Below, piece after piece: positions 1-9,790 of a stretch of 40,491 nucleotides of DNA. Made by a program: the position numbers and the translations under genes. The notes beneath the pieces are model-generated. The model ran no database searches and was not told where the DNA came from. It saw only the letters and a list, made by a program, of their open reading frames with translations. How positions within the stretch are numbered: position 1 is the stretch's first letter; the number at the start of each line of letters is the position of its first letter. The DNA comes from Singulisphaera sp. GP187 (GTDB lineage: Bacteria > Planctomycetota > Phycisphaerae > Phycisphaerales > SM1A02): contig CAMDAQ010000008.1 of NCBI GenBank assembly GCA_945888705.1, positions 1 through 40,491 of the forward strand, in the 5' to 3' direction.

Positions 1-1
1 G

Positions 2-796
2 GATGTGGCATTCGACGGCGGACTCGTCCATGTGATCGATGCCGTCATGCTGCCTGAACTGCGCAGCATCGAGCAGATCGTCGCCGAGGACGAACGCTTC
101 ACCACGCTGCGTGCCGCCATTGAGGCCGCCGGCATCGGTTCGCACCTGGGCAGCCGGAACCCGGGCCCCTGGACCTTGCTTGCGCCGTCGAACCAAGCCT
201 TCAGCGCGATCCCGGCGGACGCACTCAAGGAGCTGCTCCAGGACCGCCCTGCCCTCACCGCCGTGCTCGGAGCGCACGTCGTGCCGACCGCAATCCGCCG
301 CGAGGAGATGCTCGCGCAAGGCTCGGCACGCACGCTGCTGGGCGACGGAAGCGTGCCGTTCGCGCTCGATGCTGGGTCGATCACGGTGGGCGGCGCGCGC
401 ATCGAGGTCGCCGACATCGAAGCCGCCAACGGCATCATTCACATCATCGATCGCGTGCTGCCGGCGCAGTCAGCGGCCACGGGGACTGGGTCCGCACCGT
501 CGATGCCGCAGCGCGCTCGACAGGCGGCGGCGATCCTCGAGCTGGCCATCGAGCGCGGGGTCCCCCGCTTCAATGCCGGCGACCAGGCTTCGTGTGCGGC
601 GCTCTATGAGCTGGCGATCACCTCGGTGGTGGTGCTGGGCGCCGATGCGATCGGCAATGCCGCCGCGGCCGAACTCGCGGCTGCGCTCAAGAAGGGCGCG
701 GAGCATGAGGATGCCGCGGAGCGCGCCTGGGTCTACCGTCGCGCGATGGATCGCACGCTCGGCAGCATGGCCGAGCTGATGTCGCCGTCGGAGTGA
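2..796 (+). CDS. Fasciclin (FAS1) domain protein, 5'-truncated by window edge
   Basis: Frame is open to the window start; 'GGLVHVIDAVMLP' looks like the end of one FAS1 repeat, followed by a second FAS1 repeat (TLLAPSNQAFSAIP...NGIIHIIDRVLLP-like). Confidence 0.85.
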   Translation, partial: DVAFDGGLVHVIDAVMLPELRSIEQIVAEDERFTTLRAAIEAAGIGSHLGSRNPGPWTLLAPSNQAFSAIPADALKELLQDRPALTAVLGAHVVPTAIRREEMLAQGSARTLLGDGSVPFALDAGSITVGGARIEVADIEAANGIIHIIDRVLPAQSAATGTGSAPSMPQRARQAAAILELAIERGVPRFNAGDQASCAALYELAITSVVVLGADAIGNAAAAELAAALKKGAEHEDAAERAWVYRRAMDRTLGSMAELMSPSE

Positions 797-797
797 A

Positions 798-2513
798 TCA
801 CCCGATCACCGTGCGCCGCATGCGCACGTAGTCCCAGACCACGAATCGGTCCAGATCCTCACCGCCCACGAACAGCACGCGGCCGCCGGTGGCTTCGGCC
901 ATGCGGTGGGCGAACTGGACGTCTTCCTCGGTCTGCGACCACGATGGCAGCAGGAACACGTTGATCACGATGCCCTCGGCCTTGCAACGCATGGCCTCGC
1001 GCATCGTCTCGCGCTCGGTGCGCGGATCCGGCGGGTAGAGCATCAGGAGATCGCTGCCCTCGAAGTGCGCAGTGGGCAGGCCGTCGGTGAGCAGGAAGAC
1101 CTGGCGATTGGGCGTGTCCTGCGCAGCGAGCACTTGGCGCGAGAGCGAGAGCGCCCGCTGGATGTTCGTGAAGTGCAGCGGCAGGTCGAACTCCGTGACC
1201 TGTGGATCGGACATGTCGGCCCGCAGCCGGACCACCGGATCGTTGATCGAGACCGGCTTGGGCATCATCTCGATGATCTCGCCCGAGGGCCGCAGCTTGG
1301 CCAGCGTGTACATCTCGATCGCCTGCAGGAAGTCGCCCGGGTACTCGCTGCGGATCAAGCCATCGAGCGCGAGCGCCATGCGCTTGCAGGCGATGTACTG
1401 GCCGCCGTAACGCATGGAGCCCGACATGTCGAGGATGAGCGCGGTGGCGCAGCGCGGCGTGCGTCGCGTGCGGTGCACGACGAGGTCATCCTGCCCAGGA
1501 CGCGCCTGACCCGTGCGCGCCACGGCGTTCAGGATCGACTGCGGGACATCGAGCCCCGCCGGCGAATCACCGAATTCGAAGGGCCGCACCGATGGAAGTT
1601 CGACCGATCCCTCGCGGGACTGGACCCCCTCGTGACGCCCGCGGCGTGCGTCGGCAAGATCAGCGAAGATCGACGAGAGCAGATGCCGCTGGTAGGTGCG
1701 CAGCGCCTTCGGCGAGGCGCGGTAGCCCTCGGGCGAGCGCTCCAGTCCGGCCTCCTCGGCCATGCGCTTGAGGAGCTCATTGACCTGCCGCTGCAGGCGA
1801 TCAAGATCGCCCATTTGTTCTTCGGAGGCGAACTCGCTCAGGGCCTCCATGTCGATGATCGCCGGCTTGGCGTTGCGCAGGGCTTCCTCGATCTGCTTGA
1901 GCAGGCGGTCGATGCGCGCGAGTTCTTCCTTGATCGCCAGCGCCGCAGCGACGTCGAGTTCCTCGCGGCCCGTGAAGGCATGATCCGAGGCGAGCTGCTC
2001 GACGGCGAATCGCTCGCGCAACCGGGCGATCGCACGCATGAGCGAGCGCGAGGCCTCGGTGCCATCCGGAATGCGGCGGTACATGCGCTCGAGCTGCGCG
2101 AGCTGGCCATCGGCGAGCGCGAGCGGCAAGCGCTCGGCGACGGCAGGCGGGATCTCGACCCGCTGCGCCGCCGACGCGTACGCCTCGGCAGCCACGCGTT
2201 GCACACCGTCCGTACTGAAACGCTCGAGGATCCTGCGCTTGCGCTCTTCCAGCATCGCCTTGAGCGCATCAAGGCTGGGACCGAGCCCCTTGATCTGCGA
2301 GGGATCCAGGCGGATCGCCTCGGCGAGTTCGCGGTCGGTGAATCGACGCCGCGAGCCATAGGCAAGCATGTGCTCCATCATGGCATCAGCGGCCGCGCCC
2401 GATGGAGGCTGGGTGGGCGACGGGTACTCCTCGGGGTCGTAGCCGAGGTAGGTGTGCACGATGCCGCCAAGCGGACCGGCACGTGGCCGAGGATCGGGGC
2501 CCGGCTCGGTCAC
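798..2513 (-). CDS. VWA-domain protein (Mg-chelatase ChlD-like), partner of the upstream AAA ATPase
   Basis: 571 aa; MIDAS-type motif 'LILDMSGSM'; 4-bp overlap with the AAA ATPase gene. Confidence 0.88.
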   Translation of the reverse strand: MTEPGPDPRPRAGPLGGIVHTYLGYDPEEYPSPTQPPSGAAADAMMEHMLAYGSRRRFTDRELAEAIRLDPSQIKGLGPSLDALKAMLEERKRRILERFSTDGVQRVAAEAYASAAQRVEIPPAVAERLPLALADGQLAQLERMYRRIPDGTEASRSLMRAIARLRERFAVEQLASDHAFTGREELDVAAALAIKEELARIDRLLKQIEEALRNAKPAIIDMEALSEFASEEQMGDLDRLQRQVNELLKRMAEEAGLERSPEGYRASPKALRTYQRHLLSSIFADLADARRGRHEGVQSREGSVELPSVRPFEFGDSPAGLDVPQSILNAVARTGQARPGQDDLVVHRTRRTPRCATALILDMSGSMRYGGQYIACKRMALALDGLIRSEYPGDFLQAIEMYTLAKLRPSGEIIEMMPKPVSINDPVVRLRADMSDPQVTEFDLPLHFTNIQRALSLSRQVLAAQDTPNRQVFLLTDGLPTAHFEGSDLLMLYPPDPRTERETMREAMRCKAEGIVINVFLLPSWSQTEEDVQFAHRMAEATGGRVLFVGGEDLDRFVVWDYVRMRRTVIG

Positions 2514-3973
2514 GATCCCGGCACCTCGTAGGAGACGCGCCCGTGGCGCTCGGTGCGCGAGACTTGGTCAGTGGCCCACAGCCCGGCGAGCACGAATTCG
2601 ACGCAGGATGCGCGCACGGCCTCGTTCGCCGAGGCATTGACCTCGAAGGCCTTCTGCCACGCGTCAGGCACGGACGACAGCGCCCGCTCATACGCCGCGG
2701 ACGGCAGCATGTCGCCCACTTCGACGCGCACGCCGGTAGCGAAGGTGCCCGCGATCGCCTCAAGGCCGTGCGACTGCACGTACTCATTGAAGACGCGACC
2801 GATGGCTTCCGCCACGATGGCCTCGATCGCCTGGCGCTCGGACATCTGGTGCGACCCCATGAGGTCGAGCTCCAGCTTGCCCACGGCGCTTGAACCAAGA
2901 TGCGAGAGATCGCTGATGCGCGGCACCGCAGGCCGTTCGCCGAGCACGATGCCGCGCCGACGCGCATTGGCCACCATCGTGCGATAGTTGGCGATGCCAA
3001 AGCGTGCGCTGACGCCGCTCGCCTGATCGACGTAGCGCGATGCCCGCGCCACGCGCGAGATCTCTTCGCACACCTCTTCCATGAAGGGCGGCACCAGCAC
3101 CGGGTAGTCACCGCCCAGGTCAAGGCCGGCTTCCTGGCGGGTGATGGAGATGCCCAGCTCGCGTTCGTTGGGATAATGCGTCTGGATCGTGGAACCGATG
3201 CGGTCCTTGAGCTGCGGGATCACCTTGCCGGAACGGTTGTAGGTGCCCGGGTTGGCGCTGAAGAGCACCAGCACATCGAGCTCGAACCGCACGGGATAGC
3301 CGCGGATCTGCACATCGCGCTCCTCGAGGATGTTGAAGAGGCCCACCTGCACCAGTTCATCGAGGTCAGGCAGCTCGTTCATCGCGAAGATCCCACGGTG
3401 TTGGCGCGGGATCAGACCGAAATGGAGCGCATCTTCGGCGGCCATCGACGTTCCGGCGATGAGCTTCGCAGGGTCGATCTCGCCGATGACGTCGGCGAAC
3501 TTGGTGCCCGGCGCGAGCCGCTCGGCATAGCGGTCCGAGCGGTGCCACCACGCGATCGGCACGTCCGTGGGCGATCGCGATGCCAAGAGTTCACGCCCCG
3601 CGCGGGTGATGGGCGCTTCGGGATCTTCGTGGACCGGGCAGCCAGGCAGGTCGAGGTACGGCAGCCACTCATCCAAGAATCGTGGCAGCAGGCGCATGAG
3701 GCGGCTCTTGCCCTGCCCCTTCTCGCCGAGGAACAGCATGTCGTGCCCCGCGATCATCGCGTTGGCGACTTCCGGCAGCACGGTGTCGTCGTAACCGACG
3801 ATGCCCGGGAAGAGCGACCCTGCAGCAGAATCGCCACGTGCGGTGGCCGCGGCGAGCTCACGCACGAAGTTGTCGCGCAGCTCTGCCTTGACCGAGCGCG
3901 AACGCCACCCTGATCGGCGGAGGTCGTCAAGCGTGCGGATGGCTGGCGGCACAGTGGCTGGTTCGGTGGGCAT
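2510..3973 (-). CDS. AAA+ ATPase of the magnesium chelatase ChlI/MoxR-like group
   Basis: 487 aa; Walker A-like 'GEKGQGKS', '[33 protein letters not shown]'; coupled to VWA gene. Confidence 0.87.
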   Translation of the reverse strand: MPTEPATVPPAIRTLDDLRRSGWRSRSVKAELRDNFVRELAAATARGDSAAGSLFPGIVGYDDTVLPEVANAMIAGHDMLFLGEKGQGKSRLMRLLPRFLDEWLPYLDLPGCPVHEDPEAPITRAGRELLASRSPTDVPIAWWHRSDRYAERLAPGTKFADVIGEIDPAKLIAGTSMAAEDALHFGLIPRQHRGIFAMNELPDLDELVQVGLFNILEERDVQIRGYPVRFELDVLVLFSANPGTYNRSGKVIPQLKDRIGSTIQTHYPNERELGISITRQEAGLDLGGDYPVLVPPFMEEVCEEISRVARASRYVDQASGVSARFGIANYRTMVANARRRGIVLGERPAVPRISDLSHLGSSAVGKLELDLMGSHQMSERQAIEAIVAEAIGRVFNEYVQSHGLEAIAGTFATGVRVEVGDMLPSAAYERALSSVPDAWQKAFEVNASANEAVRASCVEFVLAGLWATDQVSRTERHGRVSYEVPGS

Positions 3974-4038
3974 CGGTCACGGCTTCGCAGCCCGGGCATC
4001 GTTGGACGCAGGGAAAGTCCGTCCTGCTCTGCCTACCC

Positions 4039-5388
4039 TTGATCTTCGTGACCGGTGCCCACGAACCCATTGCCATCGTCTGGCACCGTACGGACCTGCG
4101 CGTCCATGACCAGGCCGCGGTCACGGCAGCTGCGCCGTCGGCGAGCGGTCAGGTTGTTGGCGTGGTCTGCGTGCCGGACGATCCGTTCGGGCATGTCGAT
4201 CTTGCGCGCGGGCTTTCCTTTCCGCGCGCGAGCCACCGGCGCGTCGGGCACTGGCTGCAAGCGATCGATGGCCTTCGGCAGGATTGGCGCGCAATCGGGT
4301 CGGCGCTCTGCGTGCATCGAGGCGCGCCGGAGGACGTGATCGGTGCGCTCGCTGCCGAACTCGGTGCCACCGAGGTGCACACCGCACCCTGCCCCGCCCA
4401 CGATGAACTCGCGCAGAACCGGCGTGTGGCGCGTTCGCTGAAGGCTCACGGTGCACGGCTCGTGGTGCACGACGAGACCACGATGATCGCCTCGGCCGAC
4501 CTGCCGTTCGCCATCGAGGAGCTGCCCGAGGTCTTCTCGAACTACCGTCGATTGGTCGAGCGGTCGTGTCGGACGAGGGATCCTGTCGCCGCGCCGAGTG
4601 GTCTGCGTGTGTCGGATGATGTTCGTGCGTCCGCGGAAATAAGGGCCACCGCCACGCTGGCCAGCGCGGATCTGGATGCGGCACGCGCCGCCGCCGCGCA
4701 GATCGATCCCCGCGCCGGGTGGATCGCGCGCGGCGATCGTGCCGCCGGGCTCGAGCGCCTGCGACAGTGGATCTGGCAGGATGACTGCTTGGCGCGCTAC
4801 AAGGAAACGCGCGATGGATTGCTCGGATCGGACTTCTCCTCGCGCCTGTCGACCTGGCTCGCGCTTGGAACGCTCTCGCCGCGTGAAGTGGCTGCCGAGA
4901 TCCGTCGCTACGAGGGCGAGCGCGTGGCCAACGACTCGACGTACTGGCTCTGGTTCGAGCTGCTCTGGCGCGACTACTTCCATCTGTGGGTTCGTCGTTG
5001 GCAATCGCGGGCCTTCAAGGCCAGCGGCATGATGGGGCGTACTCCGTGCGGCGCGCAGGACGTGGAGACCTTTCATCGTTGGCGCACGGGCACGACCGGA
5101 GAGCCCTTCGTGGATGCCTGCATGCACGAACTGGCCGCAACAGGTTGGCTCTCCAATCGCGGGCGGCAGAACACCGCGAGTTGGCTCGCCAAGACCGCGG
5201 GCGTTGATTGGCGATGGGGTGCGTGGTGGTTCGAGAGCCAGCTGCTTGATCATGATGTTGGCCCCAACTGGGGGAACTGGCAGTACGTCGCCGGCGTCGG
5301 CAACGACCCGCGCAACCGCACCTTCAACATGCGCGCCCAGGCCGACCGCTACGACGCCGATGGCGCGTACCGGAGGGTGTGGGGATGA
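4039..5388 (+). CDS. Cryptochrome/deoxyribodipyrimidine photolyase, DASH-like
   Basis: 449 aa; 'IVWHRTDLRVHD' N-terminus and FAD-domain motifs 'WLSNRGRQNTASWLAKTAGVDWRWGAWWFESQLLDHDVGPNWGNWQYVAGVGNDPRNRTFN'. TTG start; GTG at 4048 is an alternative. Confidence 0.93.
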   Translation: MIFVTGAHEPIAIVWHRTDLRVHDQAAVTAAAPSASGQVVGVVCVPDDPFGHVDLARGLSFPRASHRRVGHWLQAIDGLRQDWRAIGSALCVHRGAPEDVIGALAAELGATEVHTAPCPAHDELAQNRRVARSLKAHGARLVVHDETTMIASADLPFAIEELPEVFSNYRRLVERSCRTRDPVAAPSGLRVSDDVRASAEIRATATLASADLDAARAAAAQIDPRAGWIARGDRAAGLERLRQWIWQDDCLARYKETRDGLLGSDFSSRLSTWLALGTLSPREVAAEIRRYEGERVANDSTYWLWFELLWRDYFHLWVRRWQSRAFKASGMMGRTPCGAQDVETFHRWRTGTTGEPFVDACMHELAATGWLSNRGRQNTASWLAKTAGVDWRWGAWWFESQLLDHDVGPNWGNWQYVAGVGNDPRNRTFNMRAQADRYDADGAYRRVWG

Positions 5389-5453
5389 ACCAGGCCCCGC
5401 CGACCGCCAAGAATCGCCGATCGCCGCTGCGATGATTCCTGCATACTGCGCGG

Positions 5454-5918
5454 ATGCCAACCCTTCCGAGCGGTCGTGCCTTGGCCCTGTCGACCGACCA
5501 CATCCTGCCCCCCGGAGTGGTGACGTTCAAGTGTCCCGAGGGGCACTTCTGGTTCCATCAACTCGACCGGAAGATCTGCCCGCCTCCGCTCAAGCCGGAT
5601 CAGGAGTGGCTGTGCGACTTCGCGCACGCCCCTTGCCCGACCACACGCGAGGAAGCGCTTTCCCTGCTGTGGGTGCTTGAGCGCTTCGGATCAGATGACT
5701 TCCAGTGGCGCGGCTACACGATGTCGGATCCCGAAGCGCTGGCCGACTTCACGCCCGAAGATCGGGCAGCGTGGGATGCGTGGATCGCCGAACCACGGGT
5801 GGGTGCGCTCCTCGACGACGTGATCGCGCGCTGCCGCGAACAGGCGCAAGCGAACCGCAGCAACCCGGGTTTCATGGTGTTCGGCAGCATGCCGCCCGCC
5901 GAGCCGAACGAGGATTGA
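5454..5918 (+). CDS. Hypothetical protein (154 aa)
   Basis: Complete ORF in a consistent gene order; no family recognised. Confidence 0.6.
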   Translation: MPTLPSGRALALSTDHILPPGVVTFKCPEGHFWFHQLDRKICPPPLKPDQEWLCDFAHAPCPTTREEALSLLWVLERFGSDDFQWRGYTMSDPEALADFTPEDRAAWDAWIAEPRVGALLDDVIARCREQAQANRSNPGFMVFGSMPPAEPNED

Positions 5919-5978
5919 GTGTGCGGGCTGGTCATGAGGTCGTCCGCGGCGCCCCAACGATCGTCATACGCTGACACC

Positions 5979-6437
5979 ATGGCACCGCACACGGACGGCA
6001 CCGGACCCACGCAACCGACAGCGGATGAGGTGATCGACATCCTCGGCTTGCAACGTCATCCCGAGGGCGGTTTCTACCGCGAGACGTTCCGCGCACCCGA
6101 CGCGCCGCGCGGCGCCAGCACGTCGATCCTGTTCCTGCTTCCTGCTGGCGAGCAGAGCCGATGGCACCGCGTCGATGCCGACGAGCATTGGCTCTTTCAC
6201 GACGGCGACCCGATGGAGCTGCTGCTGGCCGACCCTGCGACGGGCGCGCGCACGCGCATCGTGCTGGGCCGCGGCATTGGGCACGGCGATGCACCGCAGG
6301 CCGTTGTTCCTCGAGGCTGGTGGCAGGCGGCGCGGCCGCTCGGCGCATGGACGCTCGTCGGCTGCGTCGTGGCGCCGGCGTTCGAGTTCGCCCGCTTCGA
6401 GATGGCACCCGAGGGCTGGGAGCCGGGTGGGGCGTGA
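5979..6437 (+). CDS. Cupin-fold DUF985 family protein
   Basis: 'LGLQRHPEGGFYRETFRAP...LFLLPAGEQSRWHRVDADEHWLFHDGDPMELLL' is characteristic of DUF985; ATG at 5979 preferred over the longer ORF. Confidence 0.88.
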   Translation: MAPHTDGTGPTQPTADEVIDILGLQRHPEGGFYRETFRAPDAPRGASTSILFLLPAGEQSRWHRVDADEHWLFHDGDPMELLLADPATGARTRIVLGRGIGHGDAPQAVVPRGWWQAARPLGAWTLVGCVVAPAFEFARFEMAPEGWEPGGA

Positions 6438-6440
6438 GAC

Positions 6441-6507
6441 GGTGCGGCGAGCCACGCCGTGCTGATCGTGCCGATCACGCCGGAGCTCCGGCCCATCCTG
6501 CAGGCGC
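6441..6507 (+). pseudogene. Tyrosine recombinase/integrase relic (short fragment)
   Basis: Encodes 'HAVLIVPITPELRPILQA'; 41 bp at 6465-6505 identical to 9330-9370 in the larger integrase fragment. Confidence 0.75.
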
Positions 6508-6956
6508 CTGTCGACCGTGAACTTCCCCCAGAAACCATGCCAAGCCGGACTTTGGTCTGAATTCAGGGGAAGGAGCATCGGGCTAAACCTCAAGCTGCTC
6601 GCTGTGGCCAAACAATTCAAGGCACGGACTGAACCAAGAGTGCAGGTCTCCGGCATCTCCGCTGCAGCAGGGAGTCACTCGCCCGACAGCCGAGGTCGGG
6701 TTCAAGCGCGTATCACTCGTAAGCGGGACCGAAGGACGAAAGGTGTTTGGCTCGTCCACCTCGCCGCATCAAGACGACGCAGAGAGCGCTTGGCTGGGAG
6801 TGCGCGATTGCGCTCTGGAACGCAGGACTTGCCGCGTCATCGCGCCGCGCCATCCGTCGTGTGCACGCTGCTTCCGTGGAGTAGATTCCATTCGCACGGG
6901 TGTCGCGTACCGGTCGCGACCTGCTGCGAAATCGACTTTGTTCCTTGAGAGCCTGC

Positions 6957-8177
6957 GTGACCACTCCGCTTCCATCGTCCGAAGAAGAACTCGCCGTCGC
7001 GCTGCGCGACTCGCTCGCCACCACCCTTGAGAAGCACATCGAGCGTGGCAGGAGTTCGCGCGACTTCGCGCGACGACTCGGCCTCGACAAATCGCTTGGT
7101 TGGAAACTGTGGCGCATGAGCACGGCGCCATCGGCCGCCGCGCTTCTACGGGTGCTCCCAAAGTCTCGTGGCATGCAAACCATGCTCGACGCGGTGCGCG
7201 CGCACAGCCCATCGCGGGCGCTTGCCGACCAAGTCTCAGCGATCGCAACGGCACTCCTCGCTGCACGAGCGTCGGCCGAGAAGCAGGCCGCGGAAGCAGG
7301 CCTTGGCGGACCCGCGACGCCGGGGCCGTCCAGGCCACTGGCAAAGATGCCACGCGTAACCGTTGTCGCCCGGCTCGCGCAACGCTTCGACGAGGATTCG
7401 GATCGGGTCGGGACATCGCTCGAGCTGCGGGTCGGCGCATTTCTCCTTGCGCCCGACGAGAAGCGCGAGCGAGTGCACGTCTCCGCATGCGCCATGATCG
7501 TCGGCCCCCGCTGCTTCCGACCGAATCTGCGTGCCATCGTGTACTCGCCCATCGCACGCTGGGAAGGCAGCTCAGAGATCGATGTCCGCGCATCTGATGT
7601 CACCACCATGCAGCAGGCGCCCGGGTTCCTGCCCGAGCTCTCGACGGTCGGCATTCACGCCGAACAGTTTGAAGCCATCGAGTTCGATCGTGGCCAGCCA
7701 CTTCGCTACTGCACCTTCCTTCCGCGGCCTGGCGTGCCGGAGACGCTCTCGTTCCTCGAGGTGGTGCGGAGCGCGGGGGATGTCTGGGCCAAGGACCGCC
7801 ACGCCTTTGGCTCGCTGTCGATGAGGATCTCCGCGCCAACACGCCGAGCGACACTCGACATCTGGGTTCATCGGTCCCTGCCGACTCCCGATTTCACCGT
7901 GTCGTGCCGAGAGGTTCCGTCCATCATCCCTCATCCCGCGGCGCCTTCCGCGCCGCTGCCGAGTCCTCTTCCCGATGGAGTGCTGCTGGGCAGCAAGTCA
8001 TCGAGCCTGGGACCTGCGATGCGCGAAGACAACGAACGCTATCGAATGCTCCTTGATCGCGGCGCGGCGCAGATTGGCGCCGAGTCGCGGGATTTCCGTC
8101 TGTTCCGCGCCTCTGTGAAGCATCCGGCGCTCGGGGCATCAATCGTGGCCGACTGGCCGCTTCCGAAACGACGCTAG
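6957..8177 (+). CDS. Uncharacterised protein, possible N-terminal helix-turn-helix
   Basis: ~406 aa from GTG 6957; 'SSRDFARRLGLDKSLGWKLWRMS' resembles an HTH; rest unrecognised. Confidence 0.65.
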   Translation: MTTPLPSSEEELAVALRDSLATTLEKHIERGRSSRDFARRLGLDKSLGWKLWRMSTAPSAAALLRVLPKSRGMQTMLDAVRAHSPSRALADQVSAIATALLAARASAEKQAAEAGLGGPATPGPSRPLAKMPRVTVVARLAQRFDEDSDRVGTSLELRVGAFLLAPDEKRERVHVSACAMIVGPRCFRPNLRAIVYSPIARWEGSSEIDVRASDVTTMQQAPGFLPELSTVGIHAEQFEAIEFDRGQPLRYCTFLPRPGVPETLSFLEVVRSAGDVWAKDRHAFGSLSMRISAPTRRATLDIWVHRSLPTPDFTVSCREVPSIIPHPAAPSAPLPSPLPDGVLLGSKSSSLGPAMREDNERYRMLLDRGAAQIGAESRDFRLFRASVKHPALGASIVADWPLPKRR

Positions 8178-8401
8178 AGACATGATGTTGTCTTCAGAGG
8201 CACCCCAATGCCTCGGAAGACGCGAAATCGCCAACTGATCGATGTCGCGTGTTGGAGCGACTCGCACTTCGCGTTACACCTGCAGAGGAGTGGAGCGTCA
8301 GATCTGGGCCGCGCGCCGACGGACTCGGCTGTGGAACCGCGCGTGGGCCATTGATGGTCTTCCCCATCTCTACCCCCACCGCGCAATCTGAGGAGTATGG
8401 C

Positions 8402-9091
8402 ATGCGCACTGCAGCGCTCGTCTTTGTCGCGACTTCGCTTGTGTCCGTCATTGGAACCTCCGCGAAAGCGGAACTGATCGCCGGCTGGTCCATCACCACC
8501 GCTATCTCAACGCCCACCACGGGCTCCGCGTTCAGCTATGGGGCCGCCGATCAGGGCGCACTGACCGCTGGCACGATGCTGAGCGGTTTTCATGCACAGT
8601 CCTCCACGGCGTGGACCACGCCGGCCGGAAACGGATCGACCTACTCGCTCTCGAGCGACAAGTGGTCACAGGGCGACTACTACCAGATCGCGTTCTCGAC
8701 AGTGGGCTACGAGTCCATCTCAGTCGAATGGGACCAGACCCGATCCGGCACGGGCCCGTCTGAGTTCCGCGTCGATGTCAGCGTCGACGGAGGGAATTCG
8801 TTCACGACCGCACTCAGCTACTCGGTCATCCAGGCGGGAGCCGTCCTGTCGGGCACGAACGCGTGGAGCTCATCCAGTGCTCGACAGCCTCAGTTCACGC
8901 TTTCGACTCCCTTGCTTGTGGGCGCAAGCGATTCCTCCGTCATCCTTCGGTTCATCGCAACCGGCCTCAACCTCGGTGCCGGCACCAACCGCATCGACAA
9001 CATCAGCGTGACGGGCAACGCGATCGTTCCGGCGCCCGGCGCGGCAGCACTGCTCGGCCTCGCGGGTCTCGCCGCGCGCCGTCGTCGCTGA
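8402..9091 (+). CDS. Secreted protein with PEP-CTERM-like C-terminal sorting signal
   Basis: Signal peptide 'MRTAALVFVATSLVSVIGTSAKA'; C-terminus 'VPAPGAAALLGLAGLAARRRR'; 'gaggag' ribosome-binding site upstream of ATG 8402. Confidence 0.85.
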   Translation: MRTAALVFVATSLVSVIGTSAKAELIAGWSITTAISTPTTGSAFSYGAADQGALTAGTMLSGFHAQSSTAWTTPAGNGSTYSLSSDKWSQGDYYQIAFSTVGYESISVEWDQTRSGTGPSEFRVDVSVDGGNSFTTALSYSVIQAGAVLSGTNAWSSSSARQPQFTLSTPLLVGASDSSVILRFIATGLNLGAGTNRIDNISVTGNAIVPAPGAAALLGLAGLAARRRR

Positions 9092-9154
9092 GCGGCACGA
9101 ACGCATCGGCTCAGTGCGGTTTCCGCCAGCGGCCCGTTCCGTCGCACCAAAATC

Positions 9155-9193
9155 CCCCTCGCTGGGACACACCCCGCGAGGGGTTTCTCTTTT
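9155..9193 (+). terminator. Rho-independent terminator of the PEP-CTERM-like gene
   Basis: Perfect 8-bp stem CCCCTCGC (9155-9162) / GCGAGGGG (9176-9183) followed by TTTCTCTTTT. Confidence 0.85.
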
Positions 9194-9198
9194 GCATG

Positions 9199-9701
9199 CG
9201 CGATTCGGACGACTCCTCTGCTGCCCTACCGAGATTTCCGAGTTCGGCTCTGGCGCCATCAACTGCGAGCGCAGCCTGATGACCGCGCGCAGCCCGAAGA
9301 CCGCCGCCCACGACGGCCACGCGGTGCGCATCGTGCCGATCACGCCGGAGCTCCGGCCCATCCTGCAGGCCCTCTTCGACCAGGCACCCGAGGGCAGCGA
9401 GGCCGTCGTGCCGCGCCTCACCGACCCGACCACGAACCTGCGCACCACGTTCATGAAGCTGATCACCCGCGCGGGCTACGAGCCCTGGCCGCGGCTCTTC
9501 CACAACATGCGCGCCAGCTGCGCCACCGACTGGGCCGAGGCGTTGCCTGCCCACGTGGTCGCGAAGTGGCTCGGCCACAGCCCGCTGGTGGCGGCGAAGC
9601 ACGACCTGCAGACGCGCGACGCGCACTTCGAGGTGGCGATCAGGGGCGGGGCGCGGCTGGGGTCGGGCGTGATAGAGCAACCCCTCCGGACAACGGCCTG
9701 A
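9199..9701 (+). pseudogene. Tyrosine-type site-specific integrase, C-terminal remnant
   Basis: 'ARFGRLLCCPTEI...AINCERSLMTARSPKTAAHDG...LFHNMRASCATDWAEALPAHVVAKWLGHSPLVAAKHDLQ'; N-terminal part absent, expected catalytic Tyr (KHYLQ) is Asp (KHDLQ). Confidence 0.85.
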
Positions 9702-9752
9702 GCCCCGAGAGCCAAGCCTTCTAGGAAAACCGCAGGAATGGCGGATCGTAGA

Positions 9753-9778
9753 TGCTACACTTGTCGATATCTGTAGCA
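9753..9778. promoter_or_regulatory. Inverted repeat, candidate operator for the AbiEi-like gene
   Basis: TGCTACA (9753-9759) and TGTAGCA (9772-9778), perfect 7-bp inverted repeat, 12-bp spacer, 12 bp before ATG 9791. Confidence 0.65.
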
Positions 9779-9790
9779 CTTTCGCTCCCC

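Noticed and set aside
906-2531. 541-aa plus-strand ORF opposite the VWA gene
   Set aside because: Shadow ORF; composition typical of reverse-frame translation.
4033-5460. 475-aa minus-strand ORF opposite the photolyase
   Set aside because: Shadow ORF of a clear DASH-type photolyase.
6508-6900. Possible transposase relic after the first integrase scrap
   Set aside because: No transposase motif could be read in any frame; left unassigned.
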